Origin: Cladorhizidae sp. MBARI D1340-BT2
Taxonomy: Eukaryota; Porifera; Demospongiae; Poecilosclerida; Cladorhizidae
Direction: 5' to 3'
DNA: 64,000 bases
Assembly (NCBI GenBank): GCA_028752905.1
Contig: JAQNBH010000011.1
Coordinates: forward strand, 3,348,322-3,412,321
Part shown: piece by piece, positions 34,010 to 45,739 of the stretch
Layout of the letters: every line of letters begins with the position of its first letter
Numbering within the stretch: position 1 is the stretch's first letter
The notes under the pieces: model-generated
What the model saw: only the letters and a program-made list of their open reading frames with translations
The model's database searches: none
Told to the model about the DNA's origin: nothing
Translations under genes and position numbers: made by a program

Positions 34010-36309
34010 AGGGGCGGATCCAGTAATGTTGAATGGGGGGGAAGGGAGGGGGCGCATTAATATTGGTATCTTGCATCAGGAAGGGTGTGGGGGGCATACC
34101 CACGTAAATGTAAAAGTAAGCATATTATTATAACTAGCAGTATAAGGCCTGCTATGTGGGCGCTGATACTTACCTGTGCAAGAGTTGATATACTATCTAT
34201 AATTACAGTCAGTAGAATCTGCTCCTGGGGGTGCTTCCATGGCATGACCCACATTTTTTTTTAAACCTCTTGACCTTGGGCATGTCTTCGGCCTGGTTTT
34301 GTTACTCCTGGGGTCCATATTAGACACCCAGCTAATGGTTTTCAGGTGTTAATTTCCAAGAATATATGTGTTGATTGCAGGAAATTAACACCTTAACTCA
34401 TATCTTTGAATAAATCTTGAATCTGCTGGTATGCTGCAATAATATCCATACTGGTTCATAGTTGCTAGTGATGATGTAAAACCAAAAAAATATCTAGCAC
34501 ATTGAAAGGAAGCAATGAATGATGATATAGTTAGCTGACATAGGAGACCATTTACTTCAGTTACTGTTTTGCTATCCCACCTGATGTCAGAATTCTGTCT
34601 TAAACGAATGTCCTCTATTCAAGCAAAAGCTCATACATTATCTGAAAATCAAACAAAGATGTGTGTCTTTCGACCCAGCGAGTTGTACAAAGCAACTTAA
34701 CTTTCTTGACTGGAATCAAATTCTCTGTTCTGATTGAGTTGTAGTTCTCTATATGCTTCTCTAAATATCTTTGCCTTTTTGGTGAGTATTTAAAAGAGAT
34801 TCCTAGCTGAGTGATTGTAAGTGTATTCCCGGCACTGATGATGCTTTTGAGAGCTCTAGATTAAGATCATGGCTACAACAATGCAAGTAAGGAGCTTTAA
34901 GAGCAAACTTCATGAATTTTTCTGCACAACCATTTAGGTATCCTGCCATATTTCCAGCACCATCATAAGTTTGTGCCCAGCAGTTTTCAGGCTTCAAGTT
35001 CAGACGTCTGAGAACTTTAATTATTTCAGAGCACTATGCTTCTCCAGTAATTCATTCACAAGCTACGTACTCGATTAATTTTTCAACAGTGGTGGTACCT
35101 ACAGTGTAACGTAGGACAATCCAAAGTTGCTCCCAATTTGATTTGTCGGTTACCTCATCAGCTTCAATTCCATATAAGGATCCATTTTCCTGTTTTTTTA
35201 TTTCTTTTATGATCTCATTTTGCATAAAATCCTTAATGCAAAACAGAAGCTCATTTTGTGCTGTCTTTGAAACACACTTGGCATTGCGTGCACATGTTTC
35301 TAAGTGTTCCTTTAAATGAGTATCTCCAGCATCTGCACGAAAGTCTATTAGAGATAGTAGATTCCCTGGATTCAAAGAAGCTTCCTCTTCCATGTGACCA
35401 CGTAGTGCAATTCCTTGTCTCCAACAAATTGACAGACTTAATTATTGATCCCAAAATTTTCCGATTTTTCTCAATTCTTTTTGCAGTTTGGTCAGATATT
35501 GAGTAATCAATCTGGGTCGATGGGTTTCAGATGTTTGAATAAAGGCAAGCTTCCGACATTTTGTGATACTCAAGGAAAGAGTGTGCTCGCAAATCACATA
35601 GGATCTTCCCAATTTTGGTAAGCTTTGGTTATCAACAATGATCCTATTTGCCCATGTACAGGTTTGACTGGAAAAAGTACACATGATAGGCAGTAAATTC
35701 CATCCTCCTTAGTGGAGTAAGAAATAAATGGGTAGATTTTAAACCATCATGCTGGCAATGCTGCTTCTTAATACCCATAGAACTGTTTTTGTCCTTATAA
35801 ACTTTATCTGGAAATTTGAAAGTTTTGTCAGGACATCTCTCTTTGAGTAGCAAGCATTTAGTTTTTTGTTGTTAAGCTAGCACATTCCAGGTAGTCACTG
35901 ATATCAATAGGACCCTCAGGTCCTGGCCTAACAGTGAGAACTCTACCTCCAACTGAGCCTGGGTTGTGATTTGCTGAAGGGTCATCATCAGGTCTCCATC
36001 TTTTCTCAGCAACCTCTCCAGTGGCAGGAACAAAGAAATCAGTAATAAGTCTTCTCTTCATCTTGCACTCAGAAAGTCAAGAGGCAGGAACTGAATGGCA
36101 GGCCAGCTGTCAATGTCACGCACCTGCACCTGTCAACTCATCAATGCATAGTGTGAGTTTGTTAGTTGGTTATTACAAGCACTATCAGTATGATCAACCA
36201 TTAGTTAGCTATAGTGACAGATACTACATGTATCGGCAGTATTAGCATAATTTATAACACATTTTAGGGGTGCCCTGGGCCCCCTGGGCCCCTCCTGTAT
36301 CCGCCCATG
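34010..36309 (-). mobile_element. hAT-like transposon hAT-1 (TTF/DUF4371 type), internally deleted
   Basis: Left end CAGGGGCGGATCCAG (34,010) and right end, reverse-complemented, CATGGGCGGATACAG form terminal inverted repeats, each followed by a G-rich run. Flanks CAGTTC (34,004-34,009) and CTGTTC (36,310-36,315) match at five of six bases and may be a target duplication. A decayed transposase lies on the minus strand between them. Confidence 0.75.
34420..36061 (-). pseudogene. hAT-1 transposase (TTF zinc finger, DUF4371), lacking hATC
   Basis: hAT transposases excise and insert the element. Frames from the start at 36,061 read MKRRLITDFFVPATGE, DISDYLECASL, then KTFKFPDKVYKDKN (TTF-like region). 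EEEASLNPGNLLSLIDFRAD, YGIEADEVTDKSNWEQL, CWAQTYDGAGNMAGYLNG and HCCSHDLNLELSK follow (DUF4371/RNase H-like fold). Near 34,650, KLLCTTRWVERHTSLFDFQ is recognisable. The C-terminal hATC dimerisation domain was not found, so the 3' part is deleted. Relatives are ZMYM1/THAP12-like proteins. Many stops make it inactive. Confidence 0.8.
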
Positions 36310-36599
36310 CTGTTCATTCTCCAGCAACCAACTGACTGTCGAATTCATGGTTAGGTTTATTTCTCAGAAACATGCTAGTAATTTCTTTACTAAAGAAAAT
36401 AAATCAGAAATATTGATGAACAAGTGTAAAATTAATTATGAATTGTGGTTAGCTTGTGATTTTTTTGTGCATTGTATACAATAGCACAGAGCACAGCAGA
36501 GCCTAATTACTAGTGTCATTAGTGATTCTGTTTGATCTTAATTGAATGTTTGTCAACAATAGTGCTATCATGAATTACATTAATGATTTTCTGATATTA

Positions 36600-39030
36600 C
36601 TAACTGTAGCTACCTGTTTGATTTTTTAATAATTACACTTGGAACTTAGTAGTGCGAGGGTTTAGAGGTTAAGACGACTTTGAAGCAGTTTCTTTGAAAA
36701 TGGGAAGTACATCACCCTTAAGAGTGAGGTAAGAGTCATCAGGAAGTGCTCCTGTAGGATTCTCAGAGAAGGGAAAACAATGCTGGAGCTGACAAGACCT
36801 TGAGTTAATTAGTTTGCTCACGTGAACTGTTTAGTGTGTTCATTACTCTCTCCATTATCAGCACATCTTTCCTCTATTGACTATGCATCAGCTATCTTCC
36901 CTATAATGTCAGCCATGTAAGTCATTTTCTCTGTCCATAGAGAGTAGAAGTAGACTTTACCTCTCCAAGATTGATAATAATTTTTGAATTATCATGACAA
37001 AAATTGTCTATCTAAGCTGCTCCATCATCCAATTCCTAATCATGCAGCTCATTCTCACTTGCATGTGCAGTCAGCAGTTTCGAATCTGTTGCCATTTTCG
37101 TGATAGTATGACATTCATCTCAGTTCAGATCAGCCTATGTTATTCAAGAGGGTGGCGGGTAACCTGTTCATATTTTTAAAGGTGCACAGATGGTGAATGC
37201 GTACATAGATAGATGCACCATGTGCAGCAATGCCATGTTTTCATCCAACTCCTCCTCAGTGAGGACTTGTTCAATCACAATAATTATAATTGTTGTGGTA
37301 GTAATACTAGGGTATTGTGAAATCTTCTCAAAGTGGAGATGCAATCTTAATTATTTTTTTAAATTTCTTTGTGTCTGTGTTTGTGTGTGTAGTGTGTATT
37401 GCACTTCTACATCTTACTGAACCCTCACCTTGCTTGATGAATTCTGGAGCAGCAGTCTAAACAGAAACCTTATGACCATGTGATTGATATGAGCTCTCAT
37501 GAGATATTTTTAAGCGGTTATCTGTACAACTTCGCAAAAAAATCATCATCCTTAAGGTTTTCATTGGTAGTCAGCAGACACTGGATAACATAAGTTCTAT
37601 CGCCAGTTGATCTGATTCCAGGATGCCATCTGTTAAGAAGAAAAATCTCCTGAGGCTGCCAAAGATGTCTTTAGTGCTCCAACCAACACCCTTGCTTTTT
37701 AGTAGAGGCATTCCAGTAATGTGATGTTTATCATTGTCATAACATAGCCTGAGCCACTCTCTATTTACCCACCAATTTGAAGATTATATGTGCTGGAGAA
37801 TTCTGCAAAAACAATTTTGATTTCACCTAATATAGCAGTTTTGATAACCAGAAAATCAAAACAGCTAACCAGCTAACCTTAGAAAAGAAGTTTTCTGAAA
37901 GTGACGAGCTTCATTAAACATGATGCAAAAATGCATTTAATTACAGGGTAAGATGCAGAATCACTCTTTGGAAACATTGATTGAAAAGCAGCATCAGCCC
38001 TAACTATACAAGTGAGTTCGTTTGAAGTGTAAATGTTGGGCATTGATTGGCCATGGTTGAGTGAAGAGATTAATCAAGTCTTGGCCATAACAATTGCTCA
38101 ATCTGATTCTTTTCATGTGGACAACTTGTGATCCACACTGGAAAGTGGGTAGGTTCCACTGTAGGCTATCATTCAATTGTTGACTTTGTTCTAGAGTTAA
38201 TGGAATAACCTGTGCAGCCAGTAGCTTCGAATCGTTTACCATTTTATCAATGTTGTGATGATCATTCCTAAGCCAAGGTGGGTGATCATACTTTTTACAG
38301 GTGCACCGATGGTGAATGCGTACATAGATAGATGCACCATGTGCAGCAATGCCATGTTTTCATCCAACTCCTCCTCAGTGAGGAATTGTTCAGTTACAAT
38401 AATTATAATTATAGTAGTAGTAGTAGTGAAATCTTCTCAGAGTGGAGATGCACTCTTAATTTTTAATTTAATTTTAAAGAACATTTATGTGTGTCTGTGT
38501 CTCTCTGTGTGTGGGTTTATTGCATCTCTACTTCCTGATGATTAACCTTTCTTGATGAATATAAACAGACCATGAACACACAGTGAATACGTAGATGCAC
38601 CATATCTGGCAATACCAAGTTTTCTATCTAACTCCTAACCAGGGAGAGCTCGTTTCAATCATCAATTCTAATAATTAAAATTCTACGAGAAGTAGTAAAC
38701 TAATTCCATTGTGAAATGTTCTCAAAGTGGAGTCGCACTGCTTATAAAAAGCTGTGTTAGTATGTCTGTATTGTGCCTCTACATCTTCCTGAACCCTCAC
38801 CATGCTTGATGAATTCTGGAGCAGTCTAAACAGATACCTTATGACCATGTGACTAACATGAAGTTCACAAGCCTCTTAGGAGATACATTATCAGTGCAAT
38901 ACGGCAAACAAATTATCAGGTTTTCATTGGTAGTCAAGAGTGTACTGAATAAAAATAGAACTACAGTAATTCATCAGACATTCACAATTTTATTGTCAGT
39001 CAATCCAATTCCAAAATGTCTTTGTATGAG
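36600..39030 (+). repeat. Mosaic R3 repeat arm, right
   Basis: Reverse-complement blocks of 30,466-33,130. It contains two copies of the 'gaggacttgttcaatcac'/'tcctcctcagtgagg' module (37,190-37,440 and 38,290-38,560), plus an R1 copy between them that the left arm largely lacks. Confidence 0.7.
37690..38240 (+). repeat. Dispersed repeat R1, shorter copy
   Basis: Collinear with 25,960-26,560 with scattered differences and deletions (for example the copy lacks part of the 'cgatctgcagatttttgtc' region). No intact frame. Confidence 0.75.
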
Positions 39031-39617
39031 GCTATTTGGAACTTTGTAACATTGTGTGCAGTATCATGATACTATATATATATATTATATGGCATAGTAA
39101 CTTTTTATTGTAGGGATGTGTATATATTATTTTTTGAAATATTTACATAGTATGTGGAAAAATCACTACATAGCATTCAATCAATGGACTATATTTAATA
39201 TACCTATGTTGTGCATATTATTCATTTACATTTGGACTTTCAAGCAAAAAAATAGTAATTGGTGATGATGAGATAATTATAATTAAAGCTGTCCTCAGCT
39301 TCTAGCATTCAGTGAGGATGATACAGGAATCAGGGGAGAAGGAAAATGAATGTTTGCAGATATACACAGAATATCCATGTTGCATAATATCTGTGAACAT
39401 GTACTTGAATCGTGCATCAACTAAATGTGTCCTGTAGGTGTCGATTGATAGGTTTAGTTACAACTGTTCGAAATCAGTGAAATCCTCTATATAGATCTCC
39501 AGGATTATGATGGCAAAGGGTGTTCCCTTCCCTGCCTTGCCTCAAGTACTTATTTGAATACTCCAATTGAAATGTCATTCTACTCTTATAGTTGCGGTGT
39601 TTTATGTCTTTCTTACT
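39031..39617. other. No gene recognised (3' side of the 39.6 kb gene)
   Basis: AT-rich, probably including the 3' UTR of the minus-strand gene that ends at 39,618. No clear AATAAA signal lies within the first 60 bases past its stop. Confidence 0.4.
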
Positions 39618-40472
39618 TCATTGCATGGCCTTCGATAGAGCCTTAAAAATCATCGAATAAATATCAATCCACTTAACAAGTCCTATGCAGATCATTTGAT
39701 GACCATTAACCCATCCAGGATTCCTGTCCGCAAAGAACTTGATGTGGGGATCTTTGAGAGCATCTTCATCCAAAATTGCCACATAGTTTTTCATGCTAAC
39801 ACTTTCTCTCTTCAAAATAAATGTGTCTTCTTTGTAGTTCTCATTGGGCAATTTCATTTTTTGGCCATATTGATTGATAATATCTCGCAGAAAATCTGGC
39901 GTTTCGTGATCGTAACGAGGGTAAGAGTATTGCAAAGAATGAGCCATGATACAGTAGCTCTTGTAGCTGAAGGTCTTTCCTAGTATGTAGAGTGGGGTGA
40001 GTGGGTGCATGATGAATTCCCTCAAAAAGAGATATGCAGCGAAGCTATACAGGTACGGTCCACCCCTGTAGTTACGTTGGAAGAAACTAAGCCCAATTTG
40101 TATCACAGTGTAAGGGCTGCCATTATCTTGCTTTTTTCTGTCAATGCCTACTAACATAATGCCTCTCAATGACCCATCATTTCTCTCCCTACAGAGGACT
40201 ACATAGGTGTATGATAACACTAACTTGTGGAATTCTGGAACAGTTGTGTCAGCATTCACCATAGTCAACAAGAACTTGTACAGTTCCGTTATTGAAGATT
40301 CATCTAGCAAATACGTCTTACATACAAACATACACAAGCGCATCTTGGCTTTTACCTTCGTCCCGTTTCGTTCTCCAGCCATGGCGATGTTCCAGTTGAA
40401 ATAGAAGTTTATTGCGCGCCATACCACGTACAATAACAGTAGCAGCAACAGAGAAATGAAGACGAGACCCAT
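39618..40472 (-). CDS. Membrane-anchored protein of unknown function, possible GNAT-like fold
   Basis: An intact 284-codon single-exon frame. Residues 1-25 form one hydrophobic segment (VFISLLLLLLLYVVW) suited to a signal anchor. It is followed by a basic stretch, so the rest may face one side of an internal membrane. The soluble part has VVLCRERNDGSLRGIMLVGI and then IQIGLSFFQRNYRGGPYLY. The strand-R-x-x-R-G-G arrangement recalls the acetyl-CoA loop of GNAT acetyltransferases. Later stretches are SYKSYCIMAHSLQYSYPRYD and ADRNPGWVNGHQMICIGLVK. No frameshift or stop interrupts it, unlike everything around it, which argues for a selected gene. The start at 40,472 is chosen because the hydrophobic segment follows directly. 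The fold assignment is weak inference. Confidence 0.75.
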   Translation of the reverse strand: MGLVFISLLLLLLLYVVWRAINFYFNWNIAMAGERNGTKVKAKMRLCMFVCKTYLLDESSITELYKFLLTMVNADTTVPEFHKLVLSYTYVVLCRERNDGSLRGIMLVGIDRKKQDNGSPYTVIQIGLSFFQRNYRGGPYLYSFAAYLFLREFIMHPLTPLYILGKTFSYKSYCIMAHSLQYSYPRYDHETPDFLRDIINQYGQKMKLPNENYKEDTFILKRESVSMKNYVAILDEDALKDPHIKFFADRNPGWVNGHQMICIGLVKWIDIYSMIFKALSKAMQ

Positions 40473-40989
40473 TTTTCAGCAATTCCAGAATGTGATCTGG
40501 CCTGGAAGATTGATGACGAGACAAAATGTAGTTAGCTGTTTCGCTCTAGCTTGGACGCGAGGACTCATGCTATTACTGCCGGTTGAAAATGATTTCTAAC
40601 AAGGCGCATGAACCACTTACGCATTGCGCCTAATGAAACCAACAGCACTGGTACTAATTTCAACTGTCTCAGTCTTGCATTTTCAAATTAGGAGCTTAGA
40701 ACTGTGCATGCAGGTTTCGAGATTCCCAATTTTTATTGCCTGTTCCTTGTGTATGGTTGTACCTATGCAGCTGTTTTTAGCATTAAAAAAAGAGCACACA
40801 GAGAGATCTATCTTTTAGCTATTTATCAAGTTCTATATGAAGCTAGAAATGCATAACCACAGTTGTTTAACAGTGTAAAAATATGGTATCGGCTTACCCT
40901 CTCCCTTACTGTGGTCAAATCCATGATCATTTGACTCACTAATCTACAGCCTGCCAATTCCAATTGCATAATCAAGGTCCTGCATAATC
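40473..40989. other. Upstream region of the 39.6-40.5 kb gene; no other gene
   Basis: Should contain the promoter of the minus-strand gene. A mildly GC-richer stretch lies at 40,540-40,620. No TATA box is evident. Confidence 0.35.
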
Positions 40990-41190
40990 AAGGTCCTACA
41001 CATTCACAAGTTCACCGGGTTATATATGGGCACATTCATCCAAGTTCTATCATGCTGCCACTCTCCATGTCAAGGGTGCAGTTGGCCACTCTGTGACTAA
41101 TGCACACAGTTGGATGGGACTGCAATTGCTTCCCATAATTTATGGCATTGTTTGGCTCTTGGCAAAGACTTTGCACAACTCTGTGGACCC
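40990..41190 (+). repeat. Dispersed repeat copy (pairs with 70-290)
   Basis: Matches the start of the window in the same orientation. It is followed at 41,640-41,810 by the partner of 600-870, so a longer unit is conserved with internal differences. Confidence 0.6.
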
Positions 41191-41639
41191 CAGGTGTTTA
41201 TTATCCTTGTTATCCTGTTGTCCCATTACTTTTGACAAATGTTATTGGGGAGAGAGAGGGGTGGGAAGGCATAGGGTTAGACCTACTGGAGTCTGTAAAA
41301 AGTCTAGAAAATTATTTTAAAGGTAATATTTTTCGTCACAAATTGTGTGCTTCAAGACATAATCTTTGGGACAAATTGCAGGCCTAGAAGCAGCCATCCA
41401 TGCCAAGAACTCACACGTTCAGGGGGAGGGGGGGAAGGGGGCTGTGACCCAAACTTTTAAGAAATATCTTTTTTCCCAAGGGATTTTCACACACTACCAT
41501 GAGAAGGTGTTGAAAAACAAAAGTATCATAATAATGGTGGGTAAATCACTCATTGTTAATTGGTGTGAAAATTGCCAACTAGTCTCATAATTGTAAAGTG
41601 CAAATTGATATTGTAGGCCACAAGTATTTGAATAGTCCA

Positions 41640-41810
41640 GGTACACAGTGACATGGCCACACAAGAGAGAAACGGAGTCTGAGGAGCCCAGAAGAATCTG
41701 AACATGAATCTGACATGCATGTCATAATCCATCACATATGATGTCAACATTGAACCCCCAAATTTTTGATGTCTCTTCCCCTGAAATAGCGAGTTACTAT
41801 ACCATCATGT
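41640..41810 (+). repeat. Dispersed repeat copy (pairs with 600-870)
   Basis: Shares 'cacaagagagaaacggagtc' and 'cattgaacccccaaattttt'. The stretch 41,191-41,639 between the two repeat copies holds no recognised gene. Confidence 0.6.
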
Positions 41811-41889
41811 AATACTTGTTGTTTATTTAGTAAAATTTTACTTTCACTCAAGCTGAAGCAGATATTTATAAGTGTTTCTTAGTGCAGAA

Positions 41890-42310
41890 ACCTGAACCCT
41901 ATCCTCAATTCTGAATCCTCTTTCTTCAATCCTAACAGCCAATTCACATCAAATATCCTAAAATCCAAGTGTATCATCATGAACTTTCCAACTAGCCGGT
42001 TACTCACAATTTTCATGGCTGCATTACCTTCCAATTTAAAATTCTGTAATTTTCTACACTTGTACAGACAATTTGAAGGGACTGCTTCATTTTGATACAA
42101 GCTCTGAAAGCTCATTCTTGTCTGATGGGTTCCAAAGTTGGAAAAATGCTCTGTGCAAAACCAATAGTTTCCATAAACATCAGAATCTGCTATTTCACAA
42201 ACATGCAATTACATTAACTCAACCAGGTCACATTGATGAGCAGCTGAAGGAGTGGCTAAGAGTCGAAAGAAGGAAAATAGGACCTGCCTCCTGAAAATCG
42301 TTCAAAAAGG
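41890..42310. repeat. Repeat R2, first part of the split copy
   Basis: Collinear with 22,260-22,550. It stops where the BEL/Pao element begins and resumes at about 54,170. Confidence 0.75.
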
Positions 42311-42664
42311 ACCAATGTTTCTGAACACTGCTTGAACGAAGGATCAAGCTTTGTGTCCTGACTCGCAGGTGCGTCAGAGACCTTGCTGCTTACAGCAAGG
42401 GGCCTTTTAACAGATAGATAGCTACTAGATTATGCAACTAAGCTGCAATTCAGCGTCTCACACGGATAGGCAGACACCCGAAAGGGGAACCCTATACTGA
42501 CTGAGAAGACTACCGAACTGAAAACAATATAGAACGTCACCAATAGATCCCTTTACCAACAACACACACGAGGGGAGCCCCGCCCCCTCATACCAAATGC
42601 ATGCACGTGATACAATCAAGTAGGAGGGAAATAGAGATAGGAAATGACACATTATTAAGAATGT

Positions 42665-43210
42665 TCACACATGATTCCATGTTTGTATATAGTTCCTTGT
42701 GGCAAGGTCTTTAGGCCTGAACATCCTCGGGGCCAGGGAGGCTGCTGTCTGCTCTTGATCCAGTAGAGGCACCAGTCTCGTAATGGAACGTTTGTAGAGT
42801 CCCTTAGAGGTCCTGAGGGTAGCCACTCGCACCAGTCCATCTTCTCCAGGGTGCACTTGTTCCACGACTGCCAAAGGCCAGGAGCGAAGAAACAATTCGC
42901 TATCTTTGAGTAGAACCACATCACCCACTTGCACTAGATGTTACCAACGCTGGAACTTTTGCAACTGTTGTAGGTAATCCTGACTCCACTTTTCCCAGAG
43001 GTCTTGTATGAGCCGTTTGCAGAGGTTGCATCTCCGTAGAGAAGTGATTTTGCTAGTTGTGTCCGAAGTGTGTGGTAAAGCTTTGAGAGACCTTCCTACC
43101 AGGAAATGCCCTGGGGTGAGTGCTTGAGCACCGTCCATTGGAGCAGAGTCCAGCGGGACGAGTGGCCTACTGTTGAGGATTGCTTCCACCTCGGTAAGTA
43201 TGGTGTACAT
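42665..43210 (-). pseudogene. BEL/Pao integrase C-terminal region (DUF5641-like)
   Basis: EVEAILNSRPLVPL, ALTPGHFLVGRSLKAL and LWEKWSQDYLQQLQ, then (after one stop) VGDVVLLKDSELFLRSWPLA, form the characteristic post-core module of Pao integrases. It ends near 42,665, where LTR-like sequence starts. Confidence 0.8.
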
Positions 43211-44310
43211 TTCCTCGGTTGTGAGCTTCTGGGTGCTTGTAGAGTAGACTCTTCATTTGTTTGACCCCGACTTCCCAGATACCTCCGAAATGTGGAGAAC
43301 GTGCTGGAGAGTGCTGCCAGGTGATGCGTTGATCTGCCAGGAACTGGTTCAGAGACTCGTGTGCTTCTTGGGTGTCGAGTAGCTTGTATACTGCTTCTAG
43401 TTCTCTCCTGGCGGCCACAAAGTTTGTTCCATTATCGGTAATGAAGGTGGTAGGTCTCCCCCGTCTGGCAATGAATCGCCTAACGGCTGCTAGGAGCGCT
43501 TCTACAGTGAGATCCATCACCAGCTCGAGGTGCACACTTCTTGTTGTTAAACAAACGAATAAAACAAACGTATCCTGGAATCCAGACTGGCTTCCTGGTA
43601 TGTCCTTTCCGAAGGGTGAAGGGTCCAGCAAAGTCAGCTCCTGTAGTAGTGAAGGCTGGTGCTGGAGTGACTCGGCTTGGAGGTAGCTGGCCCATCAGCT
43701 GGTCCGTGGTTCTTGCATAAAATCGTTGGCATTTTACGCAAGACTTAGAAATGTCTTTGGTGAGGTTCTTGGCGCCCAGGACGTGGTAATCCAGACTGAG
43801 GATTCCCATGAGTCCAGTGGGGCCAATGTGCATAGCGTCTCTGTGAGTCTGCCAACCGATGAGTCGAGACAGGTAGTCCTTTCGGTGGAGGATGAGAGGA
43901 TGTTTTTGTTGTGAGGCGAGATCTATGCGTCTGAGGCATCCTCCCACTCTCAGCAACTGGTCTGGATCCAAGAAAGGTCTCATTTGCAGCAGAAAACTCT
44001 TCCTGGACAACTCCTGGTTGTTCTCGAGGCACCTGATTTCCTCTGAGAAGAAGCGTTCCGTACTCTTTCGGAGTAGTATGATTTCCAATCCCTTGATCTC
44101 CTGTAGAGTGAGTGTGGAACTCCTGTGTCTTTTATCTGATGGTTTCTTGAGGTTCAACCCAAATCGGCGACACCAGGATAGAACTCTGAGCATTCTCTTG
44201 TGGGAAGAGAATCTGGTGATCAAGTCCTTCGCTGGAGGTCCCACTGAGAGTGTGGTTGTCCTCAGCTCCGGTAGCTTGTCATTTTTCCGATGCACTCGTT
44301 CCTGCATGGC
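43211..44310 (-). pseudogene. BEL/Pao integrase (zinc domain and catalytic core)
   Basis: HIGPTGLMGILSLDYHVLG and then CVKCQRFYA form the zinc domain. TTTGADFAGPF has the first core Asp, TFITDNGTNFVAARRELE the second, and SPHFGGIWEVGVKQMKSLLY the Glu region. A frameshift near 43,540 splits the core between two frames that overlap in the CLTTRSVHLELVMDLT area. Confidence 0.85.
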
Positions 44311-44914
44311 CAGTCTTCAGGTCCTTGCAGTAGCCACTTTGGTCCTTGCCACCAAAGCTTAGATTCTGAGAGCTCTCTTGGGCTGACGCCTCGGGAGGCT
44401 AGATCTGCCGGGTTTGTCTCTGTGGGAACATACTTCCAGTTTGATGCAGAGATCCTGGTCAACGTGTCTCCCACCCGATTACTGACGTATGAGTTAAGTC
44501 TTCCTGGTGGCGTGTTTAACCAGCACAGAACGATGGTGCTGTCAGACCAGGCGAACACGTCTTGTAGTTCTATGCCCAGAGACTCCATGACTAAGCTGAG
44601 TAGTTTGCTCAACACTTGAGCGCCATAGAGTTCTAGACGAGGAGTCGTGCCTGGAGGAGAGATGGGAGCCACTCTGGTCTCTTGGAGATCACCAAATTGA
44701 CTGAGACTGTAGTGTCCTTGTATAGAGTTCGTACATACACCACACCACCATAGGCTGCATTAGACGCGTCGGAGAGACCATGGAGTTGTATGCTCCTCTT
44801 CTCCTTGGTTGGGTCATAGTAGCACCTTGGGATCGGATGGTTGGTGATGCATTGTAGTTCTGATTGCCATGCCTTCCATGTAGATGCTATTTCGACTGGA
44901 ACTGGCTCGTCCAA
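44311..44914 (-). pseudogene. BEL/Pao RNase H
   Basis: HGLSDASNAAYGGVVYVR has the first catalytic Asp, PRLELYGAQVLSKLL the Glu, FAWSDSTIVLCWLNTPPG the next Asp, and ETNPADLASRG the terminal block. One frameshift lies near 44,650. The domain begins directly beside the element A insertion point. Confidence 0.85.
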
Positions 44915-44916
44915 TG
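44912..44916 (+). other. Target-site duplication of element A, left copy
   Basis: CAATG here and CCATG at 50,618-50,622 flank the two LTRs: a 5-bp duplication with one mismatch. Confidence 0.7.
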
Positions 44917-45301
44917 TGTTAGGGAGTGTCAGCCCGTCCTAGCTGCTAGAACTATTGTTAACATATACAGTCATGCAATGCACAGACAGTATATAAAACA
45001 GTTACCTAAGAGGTGTAGTCATTTGATTGGTTGTAGTTACCTAACAGGTGTAGTCATCTGATTGGCTGTAATGTTATTCGCTATAGGGACCAGTCAGAGC
45101 TGAGTAGATAACCTATAAAAGGAACAGTCTGCTCAGCTAGGAGAGTCCCCTCTGTATTGTATGATATTGTTAGTCAAGATACATTCTCTTATTACTTTAT
45201 CAGCAGTTATAGAATTAGCACAGGGACTGAGTTCAGACCAGATATCAGACAGACAGGCAGAGGTTGTGGGTTAGCTATACAGTACAGGGCTAACCATAAC
45301 A
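44917..45301 (+). repeat. 5' LTR of element A (385 bp)
   Basis: Starts TGTTAGGGAGTGTCAGCCCG and ends CTAACCATAACA. It lacks 11 bp near its start that are present in the 3' LTR. Confidence 0.95.
45001..45122 (+). promoter_or_regulatory. LTR promoter: tandem 35-bp CCAAT-type repeat plus TATA box
   Basis: Two 35-bp units (45,001-45,035 and 45,036-45,070) each carry GATTGG, an inverted CCAAT box. CTATAAAAGG at 45,113-45,122 is a good TATA box. The arrangement is repeated in the 3' LTR (TATA at 50,429-50,438). Confidence 0.55.
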
Positions 45302-45303
45302 GT

Positions 45304-45314
45304 TGGTGGCAGCG
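45304..45314 (+). other. Primer binding site, tRNA-Leu type
   Basis: TGGTGGCAGCG, two bases after the 5' LTR, is complementary to the 3' end of tRNA-Leu ending CGCTGCCACCA. Element C has the same site. Confidence 0.65.
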
Positions 45315-45739
45315 TACCAGATAGGACTCAGCCAGAGAAGAGCTATTTTCAACAGTTTTGAAATAGAAGCATCTAGTTAACGTTTGGAGTTTGTCGTTCG
45401 CTGACTTTGCCACAGGGCATTTAGAGAGCATGCGCAGCAGTTTTGTACGATTGACTGCTTCAATTTGTCTGACCTATTGATAGGGAGCGGATCCAGCTGC
45501 AGATAACGCGGACGCAAACAGCTCACGGTTACGAGATTCACCTCTTGACAGGAAGACAGGGGAACAGTCCACAGGCGAGGTTCCAAGTGGTATACCCTAA
45601 ACGACAGGAGTACAGCACTGGCGGAGCAGTAGGCAGACACAGAGTTTCCCTGATTATTGCGTTCAGCACGAGTAGAGCAGGTAAATTTGGAGATGTCTAA
45701 GCTGGGAAGAAGGATGACCAGACCCATTCAGAGGAGGAT

